A stretch of DNA of 58,186 nt from Bifiguratus adelaidae. Taxonomy: Eukaryota > Mucoromycota > Endogonomycetes > Endogonales. The stretch spans positions 1 to 58,186 of the forward strand of contig MVBO01000094.1 in the NCBI GenBank assembly GCA_002261195.1, read 5' to 3'. Positions 19,721-31,471 of the stretch are shown here, piece by piece. The stretch's first letter is position 1. Each line of letters opens with the position of its first letter. Below the pieces are notes generated by a model. It saw only the letters and a list, made by a program, of their open reading frames with translations, was not told the DNA's origin and made no database searches. A program made the translations under genes and the position numbers.

Positions 19721-22698
19721 GACAGTGGACTTGAACCAGGAAGGTCTTACAGATGTCCTGGCTCCAGCTGAAAAGTATTATACTTCTGGCAGTAACACTG
19801 GAAAGTATATCAACGCTGTTCGGACAGTTCAGGTACGTTTGGAACACTAAGGGGTTTTTGCTTTTGGGCTAGCGCTGCCACGATTTGGCGGTGTACAGCA
19901 CAAAGGTAATAGTTCCAATCTTGGCAGCTGTAAACCTTATCGCTTCTCCCATGCTGCAGCCGAGACAAAGTCGCTCTAGACTTGACTTGACCGACTTGGA
20001 CGACCAGACAGCTGTGTCCTCGTCGCAGTTAAAATTGAAGGATGGAAAGCGCGGAGAAGGCGGGAAGAGAATCCGAAGAGGATCCCATGGTGAGCTCTTA
20101 CAGAGGCATGTATTGCTGCTGACAGGCTATGATAGATGAAAAGTTCAAGTCGAGAAAGTTCTTGGTCGATGTGGAAGAGACGCACCGATTGATTCTAGAA
20201 CAAGAGGACACAGACGGCGATTGTCAGATCACTATCAACGATATGGGACCAAAGACAATCCTGCTCGGTACAGCTGATAGCGGTGGCCATCGGCTTGTGG
20301 ATATCCGGGGAAACTACATGGTCAGTAATCTGCTGCAAGAATTGACTCTTGCACGAGAGTTCGGACGACGACAGATTGTCATTGATGAGGCAAGGCTCAA
20401 CGAAAATCCAGTAGATCGGTTGTCACGTATGATTAAACATCACTTTTGGGATGGTTTGACACGGCGCATCGATGCAAATGGGTTGGAGATCATTTGCGCC
20501 GATCCAAAGAATCGAGCAAAGGATCAAAGTCCACGTATCTATGTTCCTTGCGACGATCTCGATGCACAAGCATACTATCAAAATATTGCAAACACCCGAA
20601 AGCATCTCAATCTTAAGGTGGAGATATTGCCCAAGAACATTACGCCAGAATTCGTCAAAAGTATCAACGATCGACCCGGTATCTTAGCGCTCGCACTGGA
20701 GACGATGTACGATCGTGACGGCAATAAGTCCTTCACCGGTGTACCTTTTGTTGTACCTGGAGGCCGCTTCAACGAGATGTACGGATGGGATTCTTATTTC
20801 GAAGCACTCGGACTGATCGTTGATGGCAAACTCGACCTCGCCAAAGGCATGGTAGATAACTTTGTCTATGAGATAACTCACTACGGGAAAATCCTAAACG
20901 CAAATCGATCCTACTACCTGTCTCGTTCGCAACCACCCTTCCTTACCGACATGGCTCTCAAAGTTTATGCGCAGTTACCCACTTTCAACCAAGGTGCCAA
21001 CAAAGCTTGGCTTGCAAAGGTTTTTAATACCGCCATCAAGGAATATGAGACGGTTTGGACCTGCGCACCTAGATTGGATCTCACCACCGGACTGTCATGC
21101 TACCACCCGGATGGTTGCGGTATACCCCCAGAGACCGAATCATCCCACTTCGACCACATCATCCTTCCGCATGCGACCAAACTCGGTCTTTCAATACAAG
21201 AATATACAGCAAAATATAATGATGGCAGCATTAAGAATGCTCAACTTGATGAGTACTTCTTGCACGACAGAGCTGTCAGAGAATCAGGTCACGATACCAC
21301 TTATAGATTTGAAGGCAAGTGTGCCCACTTGGCCACCATCGACTTGAATGCATTATTGTACAAGTATGAGATTGATATCGCCACCACTATCAAGGACATA
21401 TTCGATGATCACTTTGAGGTCGCGTACGATGGGATGCCGCATGATCCGAATGGATCGAGAGCAGACTCGAGTACAAAATGGTTCGAACGCGCTCGAAAGC
21501 GTCAAGAGGCTGTGTCAACTTATTGTTGGGATGAAGAGCAAGGCATGTTCTTCGATTACAACATCGTTGAACACAAGCGAAATCCTTATGAAAGTGTAAC
21601 TGCACTGTGGGCGTTGTGGGCTCACATTGCCACGGATGAACAGGCCAAAGCTTTTGTGTGAGTGAAATCTCGCTCATGCCATGTCATGTTTCTCAACGTC
21701 TTTCAGTGACAAGTCGCTTCACAAGTTTGAGGTCCTCGGCGGTTTGGTATCGGGTACGGAAGAATCTCGTGGCAGCATCTCGTTAGACCGACCAAACCGG
21801 CAATGGGACTTCCCTTTCGGATGGGCCCCACATCAGATCATGGCATGGCATGGTTTGGCGCAATACGGCTACATGGGTGAAGCTAGGCGGCTCGCATACC
21901 GTTGGCTGTTCACGTAAGTTGTATTTTTCACTTCCAAGACTGGGCAACTCAACTGCCCTTAGGTTGACAAAGGCATTTGTTGACTTCAACGGCGTCGTTC
22001 CCGAAAAGTTTGACGTCGTCAGTATGACCCACAGAGTTCATGTAGAGTACGGTAACGTCGGTACGGATTTCAAGTTTGTTCCGAGAGAAGGATTCGGCTG
22101 GATGAACGCGAGTTATCAGATTGGCTTGACGTACATGATATCCCATATGCGTCGGGGACTCGGTACTCTGGTTAGCCCCGATAAGTTTTTTACGCATGGA
22201 CAAACAACCAATATCAGTTCGGCCAAGCGCCAGCAAATGGAGAAACATGCCAAAGAGATTACTTTGGATGGTGAAGCGACAGCTGTGAAAACAGTGATCA
22301 AGCTGGAAACAGGCGATGTGATGAGGTTCAAGGAGATTGTGGGTCCCGAGACGGTCAAAGAAGACAAGCAAGAACCCGCTGAGACACATCCTGAAAAGTA
22401 AGCGTTCTTCTGTTCAAGTAAAATCAGCACTAACCTTACTAATCATCATTGCATTAGAATGTCAGTGCTCGCTCCTTCCGAACCTTCTCAGCTGCAAAGT
22501 GCACCACGTCAACCACAATCCAAGGCTGCTTTGGCCGTGAATTGGATATCTCATCCGGCCACCATTCAATTGTCGGTGCCGAGAGGAATTCTTATAATTG
22601 CAGCCTTTGTATTCTCAGGGCTGTCATCCAACACTTGGATAGGCCAAGTTATCCTAATCCTCTATCTTTTGTGGGAGAGCCTTAAATGGCTCATGTAG
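19719..22698 (+). CDS. NTH1: Neutral (PKA-type) trehalase, GH37, with optional spliced C-terminal membrane tail
   Basis: Exons: 19719-19832, 19873-19905, 19960-20089, 20136-21657, 21707-21913, 21963-22397, 22458-22698; total 893 residues. It hydrolyses cytosolic trehalose to two glucose. The regulatory N-terminus holds RIRRGSHDE, a PKA site made across an intron, and then [14 protein letters not shown], the EF-hand-like calcium loop of fungal neutral trehalases. The GH37 signatures [19 protein letters not shown] and [10 protein letters not shown] are intact. The sixth exon runs into AAG-TAA-GC. If the intron 22398-22457 is kept, the protein stops there at 814 residues. If it is spliced (AA|GTAAGC...CTAAC...TTAG), 79 more residues follow, with two hydrophobic segments (about 857-871 and 875-892). 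Such a tail is not a known feature of fungal neutral trehalases. Confidence 0.9.
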
Positions 22699-22824
22699 TG
22701 CTATCTGATGGTTGTCTCTCTCAACCTTTATCCTGGTGTACAAAGCAGATTGGACAAATTGTTGCTAAGGCTAATCAAATACTCGCTTCCTCCTAATAAT
22801 AACTCTGCCTAATCTATAATTGCA

Positions 22825-24781
22825 TCAAAGCTTGGCCTTTGTCTTAGTTTCTTCCATTTCCTTCTTTGCGTTGTCACGCATCAAACGGCGCAGAATTTTG
22901 CCAGCCGCGCTCTTGGGTATCTCATCCACGAATCTGACACCTCCTCTAAGTTTCTTGTGATTGGCTACCTTGGAAGCGACAAAATCTTCCAATTCTTTGG
23001 CCAGTTGAGGAGATGGTGTATTACCGGGAGCAGGAACAACATATGCGCGTGGCAATTCTGTGGCATCGTCGGGAGAGTAGACCCCGATAACACCCACATC
23101 CGAGACTTTGGGGTGGCTAACCAGTAAAGCTTCGATCTCAGCCGGAGGTACCTGAAATCCCTTGTACTTGATCAGCTCTGTAACCGTTTGAATTAGATGC
23201 ACAGTTGGTCAGAATCCTTTGGCGCTTACCCTTGACGCGATCAACGATATAGTAGTAGCCCTTTTCGTCTCTGTATCCGACATCTCCAGTTCTCAGAAAG
23301 CCGTCTTTATCAAAAGTCTTCGCATTAGCTTCGGGGTTGTTCAAATATCCCAGCATGACGTTATCTCCTCGGATCAATATCTGCGAAACAGTAAGACACC
23401 GGTTCAGTGGCACAAGGCAGCAAGAAGCAGCCTACCTCGCCAGCTTGGTTCACGTCCAAAACTGTCAAAAGAAAAGTCAATAATGCACTCGTCGTGGAAG
23501 CTGTTACTCACTGTTGTCTTCTTCGTCCACGACTTTGCATTCGAGATTGGCCAGCAAAGGCCCGATGGATCCGTAAACCTTCCAATCATTGTACCGCAAT
23601 ACGTGGCTGGTGGGACTCATCTCCGTCATACCGTAGCCTTGTCGAACAGCCACTCCTAGACGGTTGACAACAGCTTCGACAAGTTCTTTGGATAATGGCG
23701 CAGCTCCGGAGGAGAATAAACGCACCGACGACAAATCATAGTTGTCCACAATGGGATGCTTTGCGAGCAGCAATGCTTATAGGCCTACTTGAGTCATATC
23801 GTCCAGGACATGGATTTCGCTACGTACCAATGGGTGGAACAATGAGGGCGAGGGTGACCTTGTATTTTTGGATAAGCTCGAGGAATTGTACAAGATCAAA
23901 TTTCGGCATAACGACGACAGGTACGGTCTGAAAGGAGACGTGAGTATATTGGCTGTCTGGACTCAGACTTACCATGTACAAGCCCAGGTGCAGCAAGTTG
24001 TTAAGACCGTAAACTACAATCGCAAGTCAGCACCTTTGCTGTCTCACGCATGATCTTTCTCCTTACTATGATAGAATGGCAAAAAGCCAATCCAGCAATC
24101 ACCGGGCAATATGTTCTCCCGATCAAAAGTGGAGACTTGACAACAATTGGTCACTACATTGCGATGACTAAGCATAACCCCTTTCGCCAGGCCGGTGGTT
24201 CCGGAAGAGTACGAAAGGAAAGCTACATCTTTCCGAGGATCAATCTCGCCGGCACGAGGAGGTTCTGCTTGACGGGATGACATTATGCTTGTATATGGCT
24301 TAAACGGGCCTTCCGCCTTGTCCCCAAACAACAGGATCTGATCGTCTGGAATGCCGCACAGCTCGGCAGCTTCCCGAACCACCGAAAGTAGCTCGGAGAT
24401 CGTCACAACGTATTTTGCGTTGCTATCTCTCAACTGATGCACGAGCTCCGTTGCCGTATAAGCCGGATTAGCGGTGCTAACCGTACCTCGAGCAGCTAGC
24501 GTCCCGAACAATACCGTGGGATAGTCCACTTGATTCGGCGCGAACATCGCCAGGACATCACCCTTTTTGAATCCGTATTTGTCTTGCAATCCAGCAGCAA
24601 AGCGCTTAGTGTCTCTCACAACTTGCGCATAAGTGATCGTCTTGCCAGTGTTGCCGTCGATGAACGCAGGATGTGTTTCCTTATTGATCTTTGTATTCTG
24701 CTCATTGTCGGCGAATACAAAGTTGTATATATCCGTGTCGGGTATAGGGATATCCTTTTCGAGAGACTTGAAGATGGGCAT
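22825..24781 (-). CDS. 4-coumarate:CoA-ligase-like acyl-CoA synthetase, likely peroxisomal
   Basis: Seven exons (24067-24781, 23973-24013, 23828-23927, 23512-23775, 23436-23461, 23230-23380, 22825-23177) give 549 residues. The adenylate-forming enzyme converts a carboxylic acid, ATP and CoA to an acyl-CoA through an acyl-adenylate. P-loop [62 protein letters not shown] and the catalytic lysine in PKSAAGKILRR are all present. The protein ends in AKL, a working PTS1 variant, so peroxisomal import is likely; fungal relatives act on fatty or aromatic acids. It is arranged head-to-head with a paralogue 365 bp away and ends 126 bp from the trehalase stop. Confidence 0.93.
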
Positions 24782-25146
24782 GATGAACGAGAAACAATTA
24801 AAGAGGAATGTAGGAGATTAGGGAGAGGAACCGATCACTTGCCATCTCCGCAACAATTGTCTTCCGTAATTGGGAATTTGTCAGCAGATTTTGTGGGGAA
24901 GTTTGGCGCGCGAAAACGAAGCACAGACAATCGCATAATAGCGACGCCTGCGACGTCTTGGGGATGCGATTGGATGGTGTACCGCTCAACAGAAAATAAA
25001 GACCATATGTCTTGACTCCAGGCCAGTCTCATGTAAAACGTGAACGCGCGCTTCTGCTGCTAAAGGATAACCCGGACCTTACTGAATTTGGATTTCCCAG
25101 CCTTTGCCATATCGGCTGACTCTTTCTCAGTTGTTCCTCGCCGAAC
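24782..25146. promoter_or_regulatory. Bidirectional promoter region of the two CoA-ligase-like genes
   Basis: The two start codons face away from each other across 365 bp with no coding frame I can support. Coordinated control is plausible but not shown by any motif that I can name. Confidence 0.5.
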
Positions 25147-26968
25147 ATGGTTTACCGCTCGCCGCTGGCTGATATCCCCATACCGGCCATCGACATCTAC
25201 TCCTTTGTCTTCTCCGCACAAAATCCTTATACCCGCGACAAGCCTATTCCCGACACGAAGCGGGTACTGATTGATGGACCGACGGGTTCCACTTTAACCT
25301 ACGGAGAAGTCCGAAAGCGGATACAGCGCTTCGGTGTGGGCTTGAAGGAAAAGCTAGGGTGGAAGAAAGGAGATGTCATGGGTATCTTTGCGCCAAACAG
25401 CGTAAGTTCAGCGATGAAAACGGAATCATCATGCTTATTCGCCTTAGATCGAATACAACACGGTTGTCCTCGGCACACTGGCAGCTTTAGGTACGGTGAC
25501 AACGGCAAACCCCGCGTACACTGCAAGCGAGTTGGCGCATCAGCTGCGCAATTCCGGAGCGCGGGCCTTGGTTACCACGGAGCAACTTGCACCAATTGCC
25601 TTGCAAGCAGCTGCACAAGTTAATGTGCCAGAAAGCGCCATCTATGTGTTTGATCGACATAATCGTCTGCCCTCTTACGAGACATTGTTCTCGGTAACAA
25701 CGCTCTTAGAGCCACCGACCTTGGGAAGCATCGATCCAGACAAAGATCTTGCTTTTCTTTGTTACTCCTCGGGCACAACAGGTCTGCCCAAAGGCGTCAT
25801 GCTCACGCACCGCAATATTGTGGCCTGCGCTATGCAAATTATGGCTTTTGATGGAAGCAATTATCATCCGGATAGTGATACATGGATGGCTTTCTTACCA
25901 TTCTATCACATTTACGGATTGACGAAGCTCTTGATCTTTTCGCTCCTGATCGGAATGCCGCTGGTGGTCATGCCTCATTTTGATCTACCGCAATTTCTCT
26001 CGCATATTCAGACATACAAGGTCACGATGGTACATCTTGTACCCCCTGTAGCTCTTCATCTCGCCAAGAACCCGATTGTAAGCAATTACGATCTGTCATC
26101 ACTTCGTCTTTTGTATTCTGGTGCAGCGCCGCTCAGTAAGGAGGTCATTGAGCAAGTATGGGACCGAATTCATGTCGGCGTCCGTCAAGGCTATGGCATG
26201 ACCGAGACCTCGCCGACAACTCACATGCTTCCATGGCACGAGTGGCGTGTATATGGATCCATAGGACCTCTGGTTCCTAATGTCACAGCTAAGCTAGTCG
26301 ATACGGAGACGGGAGAGGAAGTTGGACCTGGAAAAGAAGGCGAACTATGCGTGAAAGGTCCCAGCGTCATGCCAGGTAAGCATTGCTTAACACAAAAGGC
26401 ATCTCATTGATCCTTGGTCAGGCTATCTGAACAATCCTGAAGCCAATCGAAACGCCATAGACCAGGACGGCTTCTTCCACACGGGTGATGTCGCCAAGGT
26501 GGACGAGCGAGGATACTTTTACATTGTGGACAGAGTATGTAGGACGTGTTCTTCATTGCCTGTCTGAAGCATGCTCACACTTATGCCCAGATCAAAGAAC
26601 TCATCAAGTACAAAGGTTTCCAAGTGCCACCGGCTGAGCTCGAGTCACTCTTGATCAGTCATCCGTCCGTCTCCGATGCATGCGTAGTTCCGGTCTATTC
26701 AAGCGAGCAGGCAACGGAACTTCCAAAGGCATACATTGTTCTTTCCCACGAGGCACAGAAATGGACTGATGAGGCGGAGAAGCGAAAAGTTCAACAAGAA
26801 ATCGCAAAATTCGTATCTGAGCGCGTTGCGAGACACAAATGGCTCAGAGGAGGCGTAAAGATTGTGGAAGAAATACCCAAGAGCGCAAGTGGGAAAATCC
26901 TGAGGCGCGTTGTCCGTGGTTGGGCGGAAGCAGAGGAGAAGTCCAAGTCCGCAAAGGCTTCCTTATAG
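25147..26968 (+). CDS. 4-coumarate:CoA-ligase-like acyl-CoA synthetase (paralogue)
   Basis: Four exons (25147-25401, 25448-26375, 26422-26534, 26591-26968) give 557 residues. Marks match the neighbour: [66 protein letters not shown] and [12 protein letters not shown]. The last three residues are ASL, a weaker PTS1-like end, so location may differ from the AKL-tailed paralogue. Exon boundaries differ: of the six introns of the neighbour only some positions are shared, for example the one before the [10 protein letters not shown] block. Substrate cannot be told from sequence alone. It ends 96 bp before the stop of the AIG1-type gene on the other strand. Confidence 0.93.
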
Positions 26969-27064
26969 ATGTTGCAAAGCATTCACGAGACACACACGAC
27001 TTCGGGTATTTTACTTACCCTCTATAAATATTTATTAGATTTTCATACTCACAAAGTTACACAT

Positions 27065-28027
27065 TTACATGGTGGGGCAAATGGAAATGCTACCATTGGC
27101 CTGCCCTCGCAGGCGGTCAGGTCTCCTAAACTTTGACCGCATACTTTGCATCACATTCCTTATACTGTCAAGGATGAAATTTGACTGTTGATCGTCCCTC
27201 TGAAAGTATCGAATTTGCTGAAACCATGAACATCCGAAGCGTCGGCCGGCTTGCTGCTGCTCTCTGGATACTATGGCGTCGTAAAGATACCTGAGACATT
27301 GATGGGCATAGGATGAGAACCTGACATCCTTGTTGGTCACAAAAATAACGGGGGGATTGTAAACTTGGGGATCGAGATTAAAGATGCGTTGGAGGTTGGC
27401 GACGAAACCTTCGTTGGGATCTTTTAGGACATTGACCGAGCTAGCGAGTTCGTCTTGGGCACCATCGTCACAGAACGTGAACACAATGACGACGTATTTC
27501 CAAAACTCTTTGCCGAGCAACCCTTCAAATAGATGTAACATATTCTGGGTATACATGTCCAACCTGTAAGATAGAGAGTCAGTAATATGCACAAAACTCG
27601 GCACCATCTGCACTACCTCGTATCGTGCACATTGAAAACGAGAAGGAATGCGCTGACGCCATAGGACAATGTCTTGAAGTATCGAATCATCTCATTGATG
27701 TTCCTTCTATCTTGCATCGAAGCATCACACATTCCCGGAGTGTCAATAAGATGAGCATGCCGAGGTAGGCGAGGGTAAGCCCACGGCCGGGTCACGCCGT
27801 CGACTTGTGTAGTTACAGGCTATCAAAGTGTCAGCTCATGCGCTCATGCGCTCATGCTGTCGAGAGATTGCGCGTACCTGAACACCGACACCGGTGGGGT
27901 ATATTCGTTCACCAGCAATAGAGTTCAGCAAGGACGACTTGCCGTTTCCCATGGCCCCCAGCACCGATATCACCAGCGTGTTAGGGTCATTGGTGTAGAA
28001 TCTCGTATAGAGGTCTTCTTGCAGCAT
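27065..28027 (-). CDS. AIG1/GIMAP-type GTPase
   Basis: Three exons (27878-28027, 27617-27819, 27065-27563) give 283 residues. G1 is GAMGNGKSSLLNS, the presumed switch Thr lies in VTTQVDGVT, and G3 is HLIDTPGMCD. Then come FLLVFNVHDTR and the strand-helix VVIVFTFCDDGAQDEL at the position of the AIG1 conserved box. A TNKD-like FVTNKDVRFSS follows late. The family (plant AIG1, animal GIMAP, Toc GTPases) works at membranes and often dimerises through the G domain. The C-terminus is basic (SMRSKFRRPDRLRG) with no lipidation box. An upstream frame is open without ATG, so the start is at MLQEDLYTRFY. It is divergent from a related GTPase 270 bp away. Confidence 0.8.
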
Positions 28028-28297
28028 GCCGCGGAGCAAGAGTGAACAAGAGACGCACGAAATGTGGGGTGTCACAACACAGCCTTCATTCAGCCCTTGT
28101 GGCACAACGTTGGCTGAGCCAAGTTTTGACTGACCTCAGGGGACCTAAGCTACCTCTCCAACTTACCTCTCCTTCTGACATGTCCTGGCATGAGCAGCTG
28201 TAAAGACTCTTACGCGCAAGGTATGGCCTCGTATTCGTGGCTGAGACACCATACTAAAGGATAACGTGTAGCGGGTCGCAGGAGTGCGAGGACGGAC

Positions 28298-29523
28298 ATG
28301 CTGACGGTAGTCGCTATAGGCAAGAGCGGAGACGGCAAGAGTAGCTTATTGAACGGCATACTGGGCACTACTCACTTTGTAGCGGAGATGTCGGTCAAGG
28401 TACGTGACACTGTAAAGAGGACGCAGCTTGTTGACTGAACAACGTGCGCAGGAGATCACAGAGGCTGTCGACGTCGCTGAAGGCTATTGGCTGGGAGACA
28501 GGGAGAACCCAAGGGTAAGATGCATTGACACACCGACGCTTGCTGGACGGCTAGCAGATCCTGCTATGGCTAAAGCCATTGCCGACTTGCTACGTGCTGT
28601 TAGGGCTGGTGTCGATGCCTTTCTCTTCGCAGTAAAGGCCACTCGTTATCGGTGAGTGGCTCTAAAACTTCTCAAGAGAGCACAAAGACTGACTTGAATG
28701 TATGAAACTCAGTTATGATGCGACAATCCAGTCAACTTTGCGAGCATACGCTGAGATCCTTGGACCCGAATTTTGGAATAATCTCATCATCGTCTTTACT
28801 CATGCGGATCCGGAAACCGCCCAACAGTGGTCAGAGTATCGCCCATTCGCGGAGCAATATACGATCCAAATCGCAAGGTCATTCGGCCTCGAATTCAATC
28901 CTCCGTTCTGCTATGCCTCTCATCCACGTACATTTGGAAAGACGTTCTCGGGCATGCAGCTGCAAAAATCGCCTGGATCAACGAGGGTTCCAAACAATAT
29001 GACAGAAGCAGGGGAGATTACGGTATATGACGAGCATTTACGTTCAATTGTTGTTCTCCGTCCTCATGCAGATTGTCTTTGGGACATACTTCAAAATTTC
29101 AAGTCGTCGCCGCGCGGCGCTTATCTTCCTTGTAACGTACCCGAGTACAAACAGATTGCTGACAACGAAGCAATCGACGATTACGCGTACAAGCTTCGAG
29201 AGCGCTTATCAGGCCTAAATCCATATGGAGAAGTGGACCGAATTCGCCAGCCGTTGAGTTCGCGGTCGGAACGCAGAGCGACAACACGTCACCCTGCGAG
29301 GCGTCAGAATACGGGAAGATCTGCAGCACGTAGATCCTCCGTGACGTCTCCAACCCAAGTTAGTATGTTGTCAACGACGTCCACGTCGTCTGCAACAAGA
29401 TCTAACTTGCCTCCCCGAAGCCATACCGATTCGACGGGGCAATGGCCCTATCTCCCACGCCCCCCTGCCGTGAGCGAAACCTCATCCGACGAGACATCAC
29501 CGGGTCGCTGTGTCATTTCATAA
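28298..29523 (+). CDS. AIG1/GIMAP-type GTPase with C-terminal CaaX box
   Basis: Three exons (28298-28399, 28452-28651, 28713-29523) give 370 residues. G1 is AIGKSGDGKSSLLNG; G3 reads CIDTPTLAG, with Thr where Gly is usual. The following FLFAVKATRYR and NNLIIVFTHADPET match the AIG1 box seen in the neighbour. The tail (about 230-350) is Arg/Ser/Pro-rich. The protein ends RCVIS, a CaaX box whose last Ser favours farnesylation, so membrane attachment is likely. It is a diverged paralogue of the divergent neighbour. The first ATG lies only a few residues before the first beta-strand, so an upstream exon cannot be excluded. Confidence 0.8.
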
Positions 29524-30102
29524 TATGCTGTTCGTCTTGCAGTGTGTTGGTGACATTGCAAAGACTCAAGAAAGCGGACGCCCCTCACGATAAACTGTAC
29601 AGTATGGTTGCTTGCATTTTTTCCATTCATGGGTTGTATATATGTGTCCAACGTAATGAACGCTTTACAATCGGTCGCATGTCATCGTATCGATGTCGGC
29701 GACCGATATATCGCAGGTATACAAATATTCACCTCATTTTTGGGTTCACAGTCTAAACCGGCCCGGTACGAGCTTTAATGATGTGGCTTGCATTGCTGCC
29801 AATGTTTTGTTCCTTCACATTGTTGTGTAAATTCTGCGTGCAGGGAGAATAATGGAACAAAAATCTGCCTTTCAAATTGAACTGAATTGACCATAATTTC
29901 AGGACTGGCCAGCCTATGTCAAGAGCATCTGCACGATACAGTTGACATACAAGGATCGGCAGCTGATAGCTCAAACTGGTCGAATTGCGACCAATCCTGC
30001 TATTCTTTATTCTCTTTCCGTTAGAACTTTGTGTGTTGCATCTAGATAGCTCCGGCAGGGCATGCCGTTTGGTTTTTGAATTGCTTGACCCTGTTCTCGC
30101 AC
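29524..30102. other. Intergenic, no gene seen
   Basis: These 579 bp lie between the CaaX GTPase and FAM72. No coding frame or RNA gene is apparent. The 3' part may hold 5' UTR or an unrecognised first exon of the next gene. Confidence 0.4.
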
Positions 30103-31122
30103 ATGACACAAGAGCACTTCCCGGAGTCATTGCATGTGAGAGAAGCAACTCAACGACATCCGGCCCTCCGTTATACTTTCACCACCCACATCCACGATCT
30201 TTCCCGACATTTATTTCCACAGCATGAAGGATATACACCGCTTTCTTACATTTCTTTCCAGACACGACATGGCCCGCCGACTATAAGCATACCGAACAGC
30301 TCTCCTCAAAGTTCGCAACCGTCCTCCTCAACGTCGACGCCCTACTCTCAAAGCCCCAATACCGCTGACGCGTCTTTTGATGAGAGACCGGATTCACCAC
30401 CAGCCCCGAGCGAATTGGGAAGCAGCCAAATCATGGCCGTAGAGATCCCATTAGCTAGGCGGACGCCTGCCAGAATTGAATCGCCTCCACACCCACGCTC
30501 ACACCCATTAGAGTATCATCCACCTGAATTATCCGATTCTCACTCTACATTTCCTACCAAGCCAGTTTATCAACTCAGCTGCCTTCATTGTTCCAATGTC
30601 GTGTGCGTAAGGGGTATGAAGGCTATTCTATTAGCTGATACAACCGTGGAGCTCTTTTCGACAGATATACCACCTCATGGGTACGTTCGCTTGTCGCACG
30701 ATAATAATGCTCAGTGAGTATGTAGCGTGCAATTGATTGACAAAGATTACTTGACAAGGACATGTCGTTGCCGTATTCGCGACGTGGCCTGTCTCGTGTG
30801 GTAAGTCCAACAATCAACTATGTCCCCGCATTAAACACTCACCTGGAAAAAAGTGGTAATGTGGTGGGATACCATGTCGCTTCGCCCTGTTTAACCTGTC
30901 TGGAGGCGTGTAACAATGGACATTTCTGGATGTTTCATGCGGAAATTTGTCACTACCGCGAGCGACCTGATCCATCAGGTAAGTTACTGTTAATGCTTTA
31001 TAGATTCTGATCGATTGGCTTTAGGCAAGAAAGCCTTGTACTGGTCACAATTGCCTCGGGCGGAAAGTGACCTCGACTATACCGTGGATACAAACACATC
31101 TTACGAGCTAATATGCCGCTGA
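30103..31122 (+). CDS. FAM72: FAM72 family protein with a long disordered N-terminus
   Basis: Four exons (30103-30713, 30759-30800, 30854-30978, 31025-31122) give 291 residues. The last 140 match FAM72: LSCLHCSNVVCVRGMKAILL with [52 protein letters not shown] and ALYWSQLP. Cys pairs probably bind zinc. Human FAM72A binds and lowers the uracil-DNA glycosylase UNG2; a fungal role is unknown. The first 150 residues are Ser/Pro/His-rich and absent from animal FAM72 (about 149 residues in all). The first intron uses acceptor GACAAG, the only choice that keeps the [11 protein letters not shown] frame. The start is the first ATG of the frame and remains tentative. Confidence 0.88.
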
Positions 31123-31333
31123 CAGCAGACACTTGTTTGAGAAGCTTAACTAGACTTAGTGAATGAGCAAAAACACCCATGTACGAATAGAGAAAACGAA
31201 AACATGTACTTCTAATAGCTATGGCTATTATTGATGAGACATATACATCAACCATTCTTCATAATTACGATGAGATCTTTCAAAGAGAGGATATTACATC
31301 CTATGTACAAATCTTGACGATCCCCGGAGACCC

Positions 31334-31471
31334 TTAGACAGCGGTGCGTGCTACATTGGAATCAGCGACGGCCGGATCATTTACTCCAGTTCCGGTGACT
31401 CCAGTGTTATATCCAGTGCCTGCGGGATCGTATCCTGTTCCGGCTGGGTTATAAGCTCCGGTAGTACCGAC
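31334..31471 (-). other. In-frame Gly/Thr/Tyr-rich tail after the opsin stop codon
   Basis: Directly after the opsin TAA, the same frame stays open for 45 codons and closes at TAA (31334-31336). It reads GAYNPAGTGYDPAGTG then YNTGVTGTG, a short tandem pattern of protein type. It could be a C-terminal tail reached by stop readthrough, or lost by a recent nonsense change. Confidence 0.6.

Noticed and set aside
22459-22698. An independent 79-residue membrane protein gene
   Set aside because: Possible, but the strong in-phase acceptor one base before the ATG and the trehalase donor make a 3' exon the simpler reading. The alternative is kept as the refuting case in the trehalase finding.
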